Source: Apostichopus parvimensis
Taxonomy: Eukaryota > Echinodermata > Holothuroidea > Aspidochirotida > Stichopodidae
DNA length: 64,000 nt
Direction of reading: 5' to 3'
Assembly: GCA_000934455.1 (NCBI GenBank)
Contig: KN882604.1
Location: 37,712-101,711 of the forward strand
Positions 1 through 12,974 of this stretch are shown here, piece by piece. The notes under the pieces are model-generated. The model saw only the letters and a list, made by a program, of their open reading frames with translations. It did not search any database and was not told the DNA's origin. Within the stretch, counting starts at the first letter, position 1; the number at the start of each line of letters is the position of its first letter. Both the position numbers and the translations under genes were made by a program.

Positions 1-170
1 AGGTCTTCGTTATTCGGTCTTCCTTTTCGAGATTTGCCTATACTGCGAATCTCGAAAACGAAGATCGAAAAACGAAGACTTCTTTATTTGTTTTCGTTTT
101 AGATGTCTTCGTTTTAGAGATTTTACCAGTCTTCTGTCTTCGATCTTCGTTTTAGAGGTCTTCGTTTTAG
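1..170. repeat. Imperfect GTCTTCGTTTTAGA repeats
   Basis: The motif GTCTTCGTTTTAGA and its reverse complement recur several times with small variations, separated by AT-rich spacers. The same words (TCTTCGTTTT, AAAACGAAGA) form the core of the palindrome at 21947-22073, so both belong to one dispersed repeat family. The segment ends where LINE coding sequence starts, at about 171. It could be a minisatellite or the end of a foldback element; the window edge cuts it. Confidence 0.6.
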
Positions 171-187
171 ACACACCCGATACCATC

Positions 188-3100
188 GTGTCTAATTGGA
201 TTGTGGGACGTAGGATGATGTCTGACCACCACTGCATTCATTTCGGCCTAAACGTTCGCCGTCCGCCCAACACCCGTGTGGATATTGAACGCCGTCGTCT
301 CTCGGGAATTGACACTGAAGTTCTGGCGAAGAAACTGGAGGAAGCTTTCAACAAGTCCCAGCAAGGCGATGCCCCAGTCCCACCTAATCCTGATCCCGAC
401 GCATTGGTATGTGCATACTTTCATGCTGCATCCGAGGCTTTGGATGAACTTGCCCCTATCCAGGAGAAGACAGTTATTGACAAACCGCGTGCTCAATGGT
501 GGACGGACGCACTCACTGATGAGCGGAAGAATGTCCGCCGGCTGGAACAACGATGTCGAAAGTCTCAAATGTCAATCGACTTGCAGATTTACCGAACCGC
601 TTCGGACGTGTATCATCGGAACATCGACACGGCCAAGACTGCCTTCCATCGCGGTAGGATTGAGACAGCGTCTTCCAAACAGCTTTTCAACGTCGTTGAT
701 GATTTGATTGGCGGTGAAAAAGCTGTAACCGCTGTAATGCCATCTAATATTCCAATGAGCAAAGTAGCTAACGCATTTTCAGAGTTCTTCGACAGTCGAG
801 TCCGCGAGTTCAGAAGTCATCTACCTGTTCCTGTGGCACCACATAAACCTGACCATCCACCTCATCACCTAACAGAATTCACTCCAGTTACTGACGAGTT
901 TGTTGACAAACTAATCCGATCTTCAACATCAAAATCATGCAGACTCGACCCCTTACCCACCACACTTGTGAAAAACTGCAAGGAGGTCACAGTGTCGATA
1001 TTGACTAGGATCATCAACTCTTCTCTCATGAGTGGAATCTTCCCAAGAAGTCTCAAACTCGCAGTTATACGCCCTCTGCTAAAGAAGGCAAATATGGATG
1101 AGAACGTGCTGAAGAACTATCGTCCAGTTGCAAACATTCCATACATAGCAAAACTCATAGAACAGGCTGTGAAGAAGCAAATCGACGCGCACCTCGCTCT
1201 ACATGGACTTTTGCCGAAATTTCAGTCAGCATACAGGGTGAACCACAGTACCGAGACCGCACTAATACGTGTCCATAACGACATAATGGTGGCCCTAGAT
1301 AAGAAACTGGACGTGTTATTACTCCTTTTGGACTTGAGCGCCGCTTTCGAAACCATTCATCACAATATCCTGCTACATCGTGTTGAGTTGACCTTTGGTT
1401 TCACGGGTACCGTCTTGGAATGGTTTAGTTCGTACCTAAAAGACAGGAAGCAGTATGTTGCAGTTGCGTCCAACAAATCAGACGAGACCACACCCATTTG
1501 CGGCGTCCCGCAAGCGATATTTTTTTTCGTAGTACAGCGAGGGGAAAGTCATGAATTATTCATACATTTTAATAAATATTCAGATTACTTGTTTCTCAGC
1601 CACGAAAAGCAATAGCGAACAACTAAAGGTTATGTGGGCTACTACTTGTACATGATGTGTAATAAAGTTCGTATTTTGTATGGTGTGACGATATGATTGG
1701 TAAGTACTGTGTGTAATTAGTAAAAAAAAAGTTTGTGGTTGCGTTGTATGGTGAAGCGAGTATCCAGTGGACGAGCAGATTTTTGAGGCTCATAATTCCC
1801 TTGACCAGTCACAGTGAAGAATGTGTGGGTCTGGAAAGTACACAAAGAAAAGCGAAGTGGACATGATGCGAATTCCCAATGGTTTTGGTGTGAGTGATTG
1901 ATAGGCGAGGGGTGTAAAGAGGCATTATGAGCCCACTAACTTGTAATTGTGACGATTAACAGCACTCTCTGTTGTGGTTAGTTATATGTGATCCTCTTTC
2001 GCCTGCGAGTCAGTGGTTATGAATAAATGTTTCACTAAGGCTAGCTGTGGGACCTTCTGCCGTGAGATGAGTCATTTAAAGATTCTGTTGCCCATGCATA
2101 TAACATATAAGGGATTTGATATACTGGATTTGACTGCTCGTCTAAAAGCGATCGACAAAGGCAGGTAAACTGTAAGAAAAGTGTTTTTTAATCAAGTATG
2201 GATGCAGCATAGACTACAGCCTTATGTCTCTGAACAGGAAAGTACTTTTTGAATACTTCTAGAAATTAACGAATTATGCACGCTAGAACTTGAGGCCTAA
2301 ACAGACTACCTTATTAATAGTAATAATACATGTTCCATGGGTCATAGCTAATCGGACTAGGAAATGGAAAGACAAAGAGTAACAATTAAACTGAACAAGG
2401 GCCACGCTATAGTTAGTAAAGTAAAAAAGTAAAAAGTACACTCATGCCTAGCTCAAAGTCAGCCAAGGCACTGACATTCTCGTAGGTATCTTCATTTGAA
2501 CAGAATCACGAGGTTACGGTCATGTTTTTTCCTAGGTTTTTATACGTTCAACATAATCTCATTTACAACGTACGTAGGTGATGGAAACAACTTTCTGCCA
2601 ATGATTCAGTGTACGTGATCACGAGCGTGTGCAAAGTTGTACAACAGCGCTGTTCGCTGTTACAAGTTGAAAAATGAATAATTCATGACTTTCCCCTCGC
2701 TGTACTACGAAAAAAAATATCGCGTCCCGCAAGGAACAACGCTTGGAACAATACTCTTCATCCTCTACACGGCGCCACTCGAGGAGATCATCATTCTTCA
2801 CGGATTGGAACCCATGTTATTTGCAGACGACACCCAGCTATACATCGCTTTCAAACGCAAGAGCGACGCTCAATCTACAATCGAAGCATGTATCGATGAG
2901 ATAAGAGTCTCGATGAGAGAGAATCTACTGGTACTAAACGACAGCAAGACTGAGATTATTCATTTCACTTCTAAATTTAAAGCCGCTAATAAACTAGAAT
3001 CGCTTCGTGTAGGATCTTCGGAAGTTTCATCGGCACCACTAGTTCGCAACTTAGGAGTATATTTCGATCAATCTGGCCTCATGGACGAGAACATCAATCA

Positions 3101-3665
3101 AATATGCAAATCAGCTTCATTCGGATTATGGAAGATTGGTCGAATTCGTCGTCTTTTAAACCGTACCCTCACAGAACGCTTAGTACATGCTTTTATTACA
3201 TCCCGTCTTGACTATTGTAATGCTCTTCTGAACGGTCTTTCTAAAACTGCACTTCATCCTCTACAGACTATCCAAAACGCAGCCGCTCGCATGATCACTC
3301 GTTCAAGACGTCACGAACACATCACTCCTATCCTCTACGATCTACATTGGCTACCTATACACCAACGCATAACATTCAAAATTTTAATTACTGCATTTAA
3401 ATGCATACACGGAATGGCACCGTCTTACCTGTCTGAGTTGATCACACCTCGGGTACCCAAACGCGCCTTTCGCTCTAAGCCGTTCACTCTCGTTCCTCGC
3501 AACACCAATAACAAGAAGCACTATGGCCCTACAGCATTCTCGGTCGCCGCACCTGATCTTTGGAACGAGCTGCCTCCCGGAATTCGTATCATCACGGACT
3601 TCACCTCCTTCAAGTCACACCTGAAAACGCATCTCTTTCAAGAGCACTACCAAGATGGTTTCTAA
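188..3665 (+). CDS. LINE endonuclease end and reverse transcriptase, interrupted by 1515-2722
   Basis: The product copies LINE RNA into DNA at the target site. Left part 188-1514: end of endonuclease, RT fingers (KNYRPVANIPYIAKLIE), FQSAYRVNHSTETALIRV, and motif A in the form DLSAAFETI, with E where D is usual. Right part 2734-3665: the rest of the GVPQG motif, the catalytic FADD at 2820-2831, the thumb, and a C-terminal region with LDYCNALLNGL and WNELPPGIR. Leaving out the inserted transposon and one copy of its target duplication, the frame runs from one part into the other, so the LINE was uninterrupted in this stretch when it was hit. There is no authentic ATG at the left edge because the 5' end is lost. 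Confidence 0.85.
1515..2722. mobile_element. 1.2 kb non-autonomous DNA transposon, 49-bp perfect TIRs
   Basis: The left end (from 1515, starting CGATATTTTTTTTCGTAG) and the right end (to 2722) are perfect inverted repeats of 49 bp. The element is flanked by an 11-bp direct repeat CGTCCCGCAAG at 1504-1514 and 2723-2733, one copy of which belongs to the LINE's GVPQG codons. The interior has no long open frame, so it depends on a transposase made elsewhere. An 11-bp target duplication with long TIRs suggests Mutator-like (MULE) mobilisation, where 9-11 bp is known; this is inference. Perfect TIRs and target duplication imply a recent insertion. Confidence 0.92.
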
Positions 3666-3965
3666 GATTTTTAGATTTTATGTTGTTCTGTCGTGTTAGT
3701 TTTTAGGTTCTAACTTCAATTGTGATTTTCACTTTTTAGCATTCAAATTGTAGATTTTGTAGTCAATCTGTTTTATCGCTTTACGCTTCACCAGTGCTTA
3801 TAGTAGTTTTTCGATCTCATATTCCTGTATTTACCTGTAGATGGTATATGTATTTACTGTTTTTTCTGTTTATTGTTTTATGTCATTGTATTTTCTAGAT
3901 TGTTTGTAAAGCGCACAGATGCATCGCGCGTAGTGCGCTATATAAGATTTTATTTACATTACATT

Positions 3966-6821
3966 AAGATTGTCGGAGAGCTCAGGGTAGCAACTCACGA
4001 GATCTGGGTGGAATTCTCCATTCAGCAACATTGAGTGATATTCGATGATATGAATCCTTAGATGTGTAAGCCCTAACCAAATAGAGCCACGACACCACTC
4101 TTTTTCCAAATGTGTGTGTGGGGGGGGGGGTGACATTTGACATTGTGTCCCCCCTGTATTGACGCCCATGGTTACAAGAGATTTATATGGAAGTATTATT
4201 GTAGGCCTCGACTCCATTTAGGCTTAGCCTATATATACTACGTACACACATGCGTAGGTTCATCACAATTTGACGAAGTACAATTTACCTTCCAGGGATA
4301 TTAACAATTGTAGTCTTATTAGAAACAATAATATATAATAATAAGGGACATCTTGAATACACGACTGATTATATCATAGACTAACTTAAGACGTACTACT
4401 GCTACGTCCAATAGCATGGCTACTACTAGTAGTACTAGTTTCAATGTAGCTTATCTGGGTCGTGCGTTTACATAACCGTAGCCGGGCCTACTTTACTTGT
4501 ACAATTCATCACGCTGTTGAAGGACTTCTCGCGCAAGGCCAAGCCTTGGCCTGTACTGTAGCCTACTTCCTTCTACTGACGAACACATAACTTGTAGGAT
4601 GACGACTAGACGATTAACGACATAAGGCTGTACTTTTAGTATGTTATACTTGATACTGTTGTACTTTAACCCCGCCCCCTAGGTACAGATGCCTTCCGGC
4701 CATGTTTTCCATAATTAAATAAATCAATAAAAGTTAAATTTCTAAACAATCGCTGGCCAACAGTTTCTTCAACTCAGCTATATTATGATCAATCGCGAGT
4801 AGCAACTCCTCAATTTGCAGCAAATGTATGCATTTACGAGATCCGTTATCTCGTGAAAACGTAAATTTTACCATCTCGTCAACTCGTCAATGCAATGTCC
4901 TTTCTGCGCTTCCGTAGCAAAACAGGACCATTCACAAACAAAGAAGCACGGAACAGCACACACACAATAAAGAAATACGGAGCTACACTTATGTGTTTCT
5001 AATGCACCCAAATACCTATGATATAACATGAAATCAAAACCTATATGTAGAGATCACATACACATGTCAAGCAGGACACATATCCCTGCACATGATTGGT
5101 CTGGGGGAGATGGATTAAGAGGTATTAATCAAATGAAAGGTGGCTTTCATTTATTGAATTGTTCCATGTTGACGATTATTTCTTGTCAAATACAGCTACC
5201 AGCAGTTCGCATATTAAAACCACGATCATAGGAAGCGGCTAGTTATGAGTAAGAAAAACAGGTTTTTCAAAGAGTTTACTCCACCTTAATTAAGTCGGAC
5301 ATAACGGTCTAGTCCTAGCGACACAAATTCACCTTTATGACATTTTATGATGAAAGTGAACCACATATAAGAGTGATATAATACTTGGTGGCACAGAGAA
5401 AACATTGGCTTAACTAATAATTATTATAACGAAACGATTTTTCCTCCTGAAGCTACTCTTAGGAGGTACCGCCAACCCCACCCACTTAGGTTAAAGATCC
5501 GTGTATCCACTATAAATTGTAATAGAAAAGCTGCCTATATAACCAGAGGCAAACTGAATACCTTTGTGAAACTGGAATCTAATCAACAGTAATATGATCA
5601 AGTAGCATTACCTGACTTAAGTCTTTCACTATTGGTAGTTTAACCAGCCAATGTTAAAAGAGAAGCAAAGGTGAATTTGAAACAACATGCAGAAAACCAT
5701 ATCTGTCATTTTGTTCAGGCGTCAATATATCACCATCCTTATGATCGACAAGAGAGCTGGCATTTTCAACATACGGTTGCTTTGTAGTATCTTGACATAT
5801 CTCTCCACACAAACATACCATGATGTCATGACTCCTTGTCGGTATCAGATTTCAAAATTTCCGTCCTGAACATAGGCCAATGCATTTCTGAAATCATGTT
5901 TTAAATGGTTAGTTTACCACCGAAATATATGGAAATAGATGAGGATATACAAACTTGGAGAAACGAAGTGAGCCTGTGACATCATAACAGACTTGTCACA
6001 AGTTATTATGTTGGCGAAATGGCACTCCCTTGTAAGAAACAAGAATGGTCACATCAGCACTTTCAACTTAGAGGCAAGGCAGTCTTTAAGTTATTAATTT
6101 GGAGAACAAGTACCTTTTATGAATGCTGGGATCAAGCTGGCTGGTAGAAAGCGTTCATCATCTGGGACTGAGTTGTACAGTTTGTTTTGACATGAAAACT
6201 GAAAACGTGCCTTCAAAATGAAACTGTGCAGTTTAAAGGAGACATAAACCCTCAGAATGATTTCAGTTATTCTAGGGCAGAAAGATATGGAGATTCTAAA
6301 AATTAACACCATTTTCCAACAAAATACAATAATTTTCCAAATATGATCCAAAGTTTCAAGGCTTATGGGAGCCGCCATATTTGATAACAAAAATTTTAAA
6401 CCACCGCTTTTCAAGCCGGAAGTGACGTTTTTGATTCACTTTCGATTTCTGTTGCCAACTTACAGCCGAAAAATAATCTTCGTGACCATTCATTTTTTCC
6501 CCATATTATTAATGCGTATATACTTTCTTGTAAATGATAATAGTCGTGTTTCTTCTTTTTCAATCAATATAATTTGTTTCATTGCTTAAAAAGAATAATA
6601 TACGGTCGGGACGAAATACTCTTACTCTCGATAAGATCGTCATCAATTCCGCGAGAAAAAAAACCCATAAATAACTACAAGAGTACCTCGAAGATACGAA
6701 GTTCTAACCTCGAATTCACTGTTTTATTGGTCATATTTCGTAAAATGATACATATTTTTGGGTATTCATCGTGTTTCTTTCACTTCGTAAGAATATTCAG
6801 TTTCACTTTGAAGCATTCTTT
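3966..6821. other. Intergenic, no gene recognised
   Basis: Short open stretches exist but none shows a recognisable domain. There is a G10 run near 4120 after a GT tract, and AT-rich DNA throughout. A GCCGCCATATTTG motif near 6370 resembles a YY1-type site but nothing else supports a promoter there. Confidence 0.6.
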
Positions 6822-7263
6822 TTACGGAATCGAACTTAAACTCAGCACTTGCCACAAGCAAACTTTTTTTACATTAGGCGAGGCGTTTGTCAGCCTAACT
6901 TTATTTCTCACCTGTTTCGCTGATCTTTTCAGAAGGCGCTGTGCTCGACCGTGGCCTTCTTTCGGGCGACGATGGACGAAAATTTTTCTAAAGGAGCCGG
7001 GTATTAAGTTTTTTTCTCGGTTTAGTTCTATTAATCTTGCTTTAACGTCCTCTTCGAAGCATTTCTCTTCGAAGTGGTCTTCGCAAACAACTTTGTATTT
7101 GTGAAACGTAAAGTTGTCCACGGTATGGCCAGTCCCGGTCTGATGTAGCCATTTCTGGGGAAGTTTTCTCTTCTCTGGGTCCCTCTTTCCGTCAGGAATA
7201 AAAAAAATCGCTTCCCCTTAGATTTTCCAGCACCATGACGATTTCTACAACCATAAGCTTCGC
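6822..7263 (-). pseudogene. THAP-domain protein, decayed N-terminal part
   Basis: THAP domains are C2CH zinc fingers that bind DNA; they occur in cellular transcription factors and in P-element transposases. The start LPECEAYGCRNRHG gives the CxxxxC pair, and VVCEDHFEEKCFEED gives the C..H pair, followed by LIPGSFRKIFVHRRP at the usual spacing. The codon expected to be ATG is TTG. The two halves lie in different frames, with the change falling at or near an A8 run (7200-7207), consistent with homopolymer slippage. Downstream there is a basic tail and then nothing recognisable, so it is unclear whether it was a cellular gene or transposon-derived. It is probably not functional as read. Confidence 0.72.
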
Positions 7264-7273
7264 ATTCCGGCAA

Positions 7274-9439
7274 AATTTGAACTTTATTTCGAACTTAATG
7301 AACTTTTTCCTTACTTTCTTTGACCATTGTCAACACACAATCTGCATATGAATGTACTGTGTGAGTGTTTTGTTTCCGTGAAACAAAGTCAAACTTGTAC
7401 GTCACTAAATTGAGAGCGGGTGTACAAAATGGCGCGCCCCATACATTTGATTAGAATAGCGAAAAAATTTTTTTCCAAAATGCAGCAAAAATATGATATT
7501 ACAATTTATAAATAAACCATGGCGTGTATAGTGTTTATAATATATCTTTCCATCATAAGGGTTAAGGAAATGCTGTGGGTTTGAGTCTCCTTGAAGGTTG
7601 TCAGTTTAGTAAACACCAATGACAGGCTATTCCAACATTTCTTGCAAAGGGGTAAGATAAACAAATAAACCCTGCTTTCAATATTGCCTTCGTTCTGCTG
7701 GGATTTGAAATGAATACCAATTCTTACACTGAAAGACGAGACAAATCTTTCGTCAATCCAGCTGTCTTCCAAGTCCTTTAAATGCTGTTGTTACGTTTGC
7801 ACCAAATCCTTTGAATAAGTTGAAGGAGCAATGTCAGGTTCCCAACATACTGTTGATAATGGTATACAATAAACCTGTGCAATGTCACTGGTTTGGTTGT
7901 CCTAATTTGGAATTCTCCGATGTGTTAATATTATTCAACTTATTCTTCACATGTAGCCACTGTTTTCCCCTAAGAGACCATCACTTCTATGTATAATTAG
8001 CTGGCACAATTTTTCCAGGTACACGTTTTACCTTGAGCATAACTAGTAACTTTCCCTGGTTTCTTAGAAACTCCTCTTTGTTCTGTTGACCACCTGTTGT
8101 AGGGCGTTACATAATGCTTTCGTTCTCTGTCTTGACATCAAGATTCTCTGCAACGGGATTGCTTGCCATCTCTGGAACTTCACTGTAACTTGATATTTTG
8201 TACGTTTTTGGGCGGGTTGCACTTGCGTCGATGGATCCCGGCGCTGTTTACCAACAATGAACCGCAAATTGTACTCCGAGTAGTCCATAGTGTTTGCACC
8301 AAGGCAAAATATAAATATTGTAACGCTAACTCAGTCTAACATTCTGGGGCGTCGAAATATTCCATCCTGAGGACTGCTGGTGGTATGGAAAGAAATGCGG
8401 CTTGGATGGTTGTGTCTTAGAACCGACGAGCCTTAAATCTCGCTATTACATGCCAAAGATATAGCACATAGATAAACGAGTAAAGAACAAGCGCTGCGTA
8501 GATTTTCTAATATATTACAATAATCAGCCACGGTACAGACAATGCATCGGTACGAAGCCCTCAATAATAGGTAGAAAACATCCATTTAAACGAAAATGCT
8601 CACAAACGAGGTCTCAATACCCAATTACAGTCCTATAACGATACGTACAAAAGTTTATAAAAGACTAATACAAAACAGATGCAAGTACGACCACAATGGT
8701 CGGAGCCAGGGCTACTACCGAACCAAACTATTCAGAACGGGGGCGAAGACTGGTCACAAATCCCGAGGTCTGCTTCAGCTGAGCTGGTGAGCCGACATCA
8801 CGTGACCTGTAATAATTACGCCATGTAACCTACGGCAAATAGAGGGCGAAAGATATGATGATCAACCGCATGACCCTATCCTCTTCTCGGTCCCTAACTC
8901 GTCCGCAAGTTATAAGAACAATATAGTAAGGATCGCTAATTAGACACAAATCTAAAATCATAAACATACTGATACAAAAAGAAATAACAAAACATGAATA
9001 AAAACTACGTATAAAAGCAAAGTATAGCTAATAATGCCTGCGATGCACGAGAGCCTATAACACAATAACATATGATATTAACCCTTAATATGAGTTCAGA
9101 ACTAACTTTTGAGATAAAAACGCATCTCATGTCGATCTGTACCGACTAAACAATAATGTCCTAGCTCTACCGCGAAAGAAGAAAATTACGCAATACGAGA
9201 GTAATACAAGAGTAATATGACCTTACATGCACGTTTTCATACCGTAAAGGAATACCGCGGCTCTCGCGAAAGTGCAATTTCGACTCGTGGAAGCTCACAT
9301 TCCAGATACAACTAATAAAAGTCAAACAACTTACGGTGCCGTACATAGATATAAATACATGAAAACAATCCAAGTGAATAAAAATATAACACTCTCGATG
9401 TAACACAGAGATGAAAAGCACAAAATAAATTGATTGGAA
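7274..9439. other. Mostly unassigned; one basic open stretch at 8064-8288
   Basis: A minus-strand frame of 74 codons at 8064-8288 is rich in Arg, Lys and Gln (begins MDYSEYNLRFIVGKQRR) and might be a coding fragment, but I do not recognise it. The rest is AT-rich with no gene seen. Confidence 0.4.
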
Positions 9440-9570
9440 GTTACCATCAAAATATGAAATGTCCACAACATTTCCAAAGTAAAGAGATATAATAACGAAA
9501 CCACAAGTCCGCATGAAAAGACGAAATGTCCATAATATTTCCAAAGTAAAAATATATATAATCATGAAAC
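9440..9570. repeat. Tandem duplication, about 66-bp unit
   Basis: Two similar units each contain GAAATGTCCAYAAYATTTCC followed by AAAGTAAA and an AT-rich stretch ending in ATGAAAC or ACGAAAC. They start near 9457 and 9523. No coding role is apparent. Confidence 0.6.
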
Positions 9571-9619
9571 ACGTTATTTAACACAAAAAGTTCTGATCGA
9601 GGGCATCTCTATGGATTAC

Positions 9620-10108
9620 TTGTATGTCAACAGTTCCTTGGCCTGCGGCGGCAATTCGAATCCCTCCTCCGTGGTAAGGACTGTACCATTTGGGTATTGG
9701 ACCGTATGTCTTTCCTTCCTGTAAATAACTCCAAGACCAATTTCTTTGACTTCCGCGTTTATGGTGAGTGGAATCTGTGAAGTAACTATCAGGTTCCGCA
9801 GACGGGTCAGTTCTTTCTCATCCAGAGTTTAATCCGACGATGCTGTGGAAGGGGTTGATGTTGAAGTGCTTGGGAAGGTGTAGAGCTATCCTCAATGGGT
9901 GATGTCAGGGGGTTGCCGCTCGTCTATCACTGGGTCCACACGAAAGGTCGATAGGTCCGCAGTCTACCGTTGAGGCGCGGGCGTTCTCACACGACTGGTC
10001 GCTCGCTTCGATGAGGGCAGCTAACGGATCGAAGGGTGAAGGGGGTAGATCCTCGGTACCAAAAGCCAAAGAAACCTCAGTTAGCCACTCATCTTTATTC
10101 GGTGTCAC
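9620..10108 (-). other. Coding-like fragments of unknown family
   Basis: On the minus strand 10108-9905 reads MTPNKDEWLTEVSLAFG and continues acidic and Ser/Pro-rich. Nearer 9800-9620 another open stretch reads DEKELTRLRNLIVTSQIP and then EIGLGVIYRKERHTVQYP, ending LPPQAKELLTYK. The amino-acid composition looks like real protein. The fragments lie on the same strand as the Gypsy remains at 11.7-14.4 kb and could be part of that element or of another gene. I do not recognise them. Confidence 0.35.
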
Positions 10109-11724
10109 AGCAGGGCTCGACTATGAATTGGCAATCTGGGGACCAGTTGATTGTGGCACAAAAGGAGCTACCGGTCCTGGCCTCCTTCAACCAAAACGCC
10201 TGCATCGCCTAACCCTAAATTCACAGTTTGGGTGATGACTGCGAAGCTGCTTCCATGAAAAAATAATCGCCGAAACAAAAACAATAATATGTAGCCTATG
10301 TTCTGACAACACCGGTTCTGGAAGCAGGGTGAGCGCCAGTGGAGAATAAGCGCTTCGCCCACCAGTAGAGCGAACGTTTACCAGTCCCGGGCCAAAACTA
10401 AATATAACCGTACTTGTTGCTTAAGTAACGCTCACGTAACTATGAGGCCTCACCAACTCTGTCGGTCTCAACACTCTCTCCAGATGTTACGCATAATTGA
10501 AGACGATCGTGGTGAACGACCTTCGGCCTCGATCGTTCCGACTGTTTTATGCGATAAGTTCGTCGAATAACTTATTAAATATGGGCCTTCCCAATATCTT
10601 TCCAACTTAGGAGACTTTCCCTTTTTCTTACTGGGGTTATACAGCTAGACTTTATCACCGGCGTTATCATTTTTGGCATTGCTAAGCCCATTTTACTGGG
10701 TTCAGGGGGTATCTGAAAATGTTCCAGTCTGAAGCTCGCTAAACATGGGACGAATAAGTAAAATACCGAGGAGGTAAGTATTTGATAAGGCCCCAACCCA
10801 ACATAAATGTCCACAAACCGCCCACCCTTGCGGGTCTCATGAGCAAAACGTTCCCTCTAAATCATGTCTCCAAGGTGTTTAACCAAGTGTAAAATTTAAT
10901 GGTATCTAATAAATATAAGTGAATAAAACGACCACTTAGCCTAGTATTATCCCCCAAAAACGAAATAGTTTTAACCCACTAATAATTACAGCCTTAAATT
11001 TCGATGAAATATAATCACGGATCGGCAACTGATTGGGAACACAATGACTAATGCTTACTCATCAATAACGCAGCGTTAACGGTACCGATACTCGAACAAC
11101 AGCAATTGTGGGTCAAATAATGTATAGCTAAACGGGCAGGGCCTGTGGTACATCTTGAAATGCATTGGGCAAAACATTGGTAGGGGCACTTCAGGATAAA
11201 CCTCGAGAAAAGGGTAAATAAGATGAAATCAAATCAGATAATCGCGAATCTGGTACATACGAAAAACAACGGTATATAAATATGTAGTAAGACTGGTACT
11301 GAAAGCGATTCAGCCAAACGCAAATCTCAAAATATCGTCAACATCACTTACAAGACTGTGATTCTTTGCACGTGAGGTTGATGTCATACACTCAAATATT
11401 CCGATCAGTGTAAAGAGTAAGTTTCAAACTATAATTTAACCTTCAAGTCAGGAAAGACCTGAGTTTCGTGAGATTGTTGTTTACGTCTGTATATCTTCTC
11501 TATGCGGGTCGTGTTTCGCAATATCGGTGGAATTTAACGAGCGCCGAATGTTACAAAATAAGTGCGTACTGAGTACGATGTAAGGCCTGGGCGGACACCC
11601 GACACACCCATCATAGGACTTGTTCTGCCTTTCAAAAGACGCATGTGTTTCGATTTAACCCATTTCATGAACTGTCGTAAGTTTTTCTTCCAATTTTCTT
11701 ACATAGCTAATACTTGAACTAATT
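10109..11724. other. No gene recognised
   Basis: This 1.6 kb lies downstream of the Gypsy integrase and could include its untranslated 3' region, but I found no matching LTR pair by eye. Confidence 0.4.
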
Positions 11725-12480
11725 TCAACATGGGGAGGGGATACCTAACATCATTACACTGGGTGTCTCTCCCGTGGTCTCGTGAACAGAGGAGGGGTAC
11801 GCCATGGTAACATGGGGCAACCATTCATCCCAATCACGTTGGTTTACCGAAACAACGGCCGATAACATTGCCTCTAAGGTTCTGTTAAAATGCTCCACCA
11901 TGCCATCAGATTGGGGGTCAAAAGCTGTGGTACGAGTCTTATCAATACCAAAGAGCTGTGCTAATTCTTTAAAAAAAAATGACGCGAAATTTAGGCCCTG
12001 GTCAGTATGCAACTGTAGGGGAACACCTAAGCTCAACACAAACTGTTCTACAAAGACTCTGGCCACAGTAACGACCTCCTGGTTTGGAATCGCATAAGCC
12101 TCGGTAGTCGGTCCGCTTAGTAAAGTAGTCCGCTACACACGAATATATCTATTTCCCGTGTCGGTAACTGGTAAGGGTCCCAATATATCCAGACCACTCT
12201 TTCCATAGGGGCTCCTACCACGTACTTTTGCATACGTGTCTATCATATTTAATTGGACCCCTCCTTCAAGAGCATATTTGACATTGCCGACACCATCTCT
12301 CTATATCCTCCTTATGATATCCGGCCCAGTAAAATCTAGATTGTACTCTCCTCATAGTTTTCTTAACACCTAGGTGACCAGCTGTGGCATTACTATGTAA
12401 CAAAGACATTACCTCATTACGCATGCTTCTAGCCACCACTAATTTCCAGGGGATCTCATTCCCCGAGTCAGATTCACATT
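11725..12480 (-). pseudogene. Gypsy-1 integrase remnant
   Basis: An H2C2-type zinc module (GHLGVKKTMRRVQSRFYWAG) lies near 12300-12400. The core has LHTDQGLNFAS and FDPQSDGMVEHFNRTLEAML, which match the second Asp and the Glu regions of retroviral-type integrases. It lies after RNase H, as expected. Confidence 0.85.
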
Positions 12481-12974
12481 TTCGATAAAGAATACCGTTT
12501 CTGAGTCATAAGACCTTCCACATACCCCAGTAAGTTTTGAAAGTCTTGTTCTCAGCTGAAATCAGTGACCACTGCGGCTTTTCTTTGGAAATAACCACCC
12601 AGCCCATTCGACTGATACCGTTAACACCCTGCTGCGCCTTCTTAATGTCCTCTACAGACCATTGGTCCACCCAAGCACCATCCTCTACCCTGGGAGCAAC
12701 TATTTCTGGCTCAACCTGTCCATCATCTTTTCCAATTTCAGTTGGATTTCTAATTTCTACTGATGTAGCGGGTTCCATCCCCTTCACAGCATCCATCCAC
12801 TGTTTCAGTTTTACTCCCACCCTGTTAAGCTTTACTACGGGTTACAACCGTACATACGTGGGTGTTAAGGGTACCACCCTTTTCACTGAGTTGTCATCCA
12901 GTAAGATTCCCCCCCCCCAGTATCTTCTACTATACTTAATTCTGTTTCCTCTAAACGGAGGCAATACCTACAAT

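Larger units (their letters stand above)
171..3965 (+). mobile_element. 5'-truncated CR1/L2-type LINE, split by a DNA transposon
   Basis: This is a non-LTR retrotransposon. Coding similarity begins in the last part of the apurinic endonuclease (SDHHCIHF at about 224), so the 5' end including most of the endonuclease is missing, as is usual for LINEs. The reverse transcriptase follows and then a C-terminal region ending with a stop at about 3665. The 3' UTR ends with GCGCTATATAAG and a short ATTACATTA tail near 3965, much like the tail of the LINE at 55720-56480. The insertion at 1515-2722 is a separate element. The CR1/L2 (Jockey group) assignment rests on the LSAAFETIHHNILLHRV and GFTGTVLEWFSSYLKDR blocks. 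Confidence 0.85.

Noticed and set aside
6574-7104. Plus-strand 176-codon open frame
   Set aside because: It lies opposite the THAP coding on the minus strand, which has a recognisable domain; the plus frame has none and is a shadow.
9167-9565. Minus-strand 132-codon frame rich in Phe, Ile and Tyr
   Set aside because: It spans an AT-rich tandem duplication and its composition fits translated low-complexity DNA; no motif or conserved block is seen.
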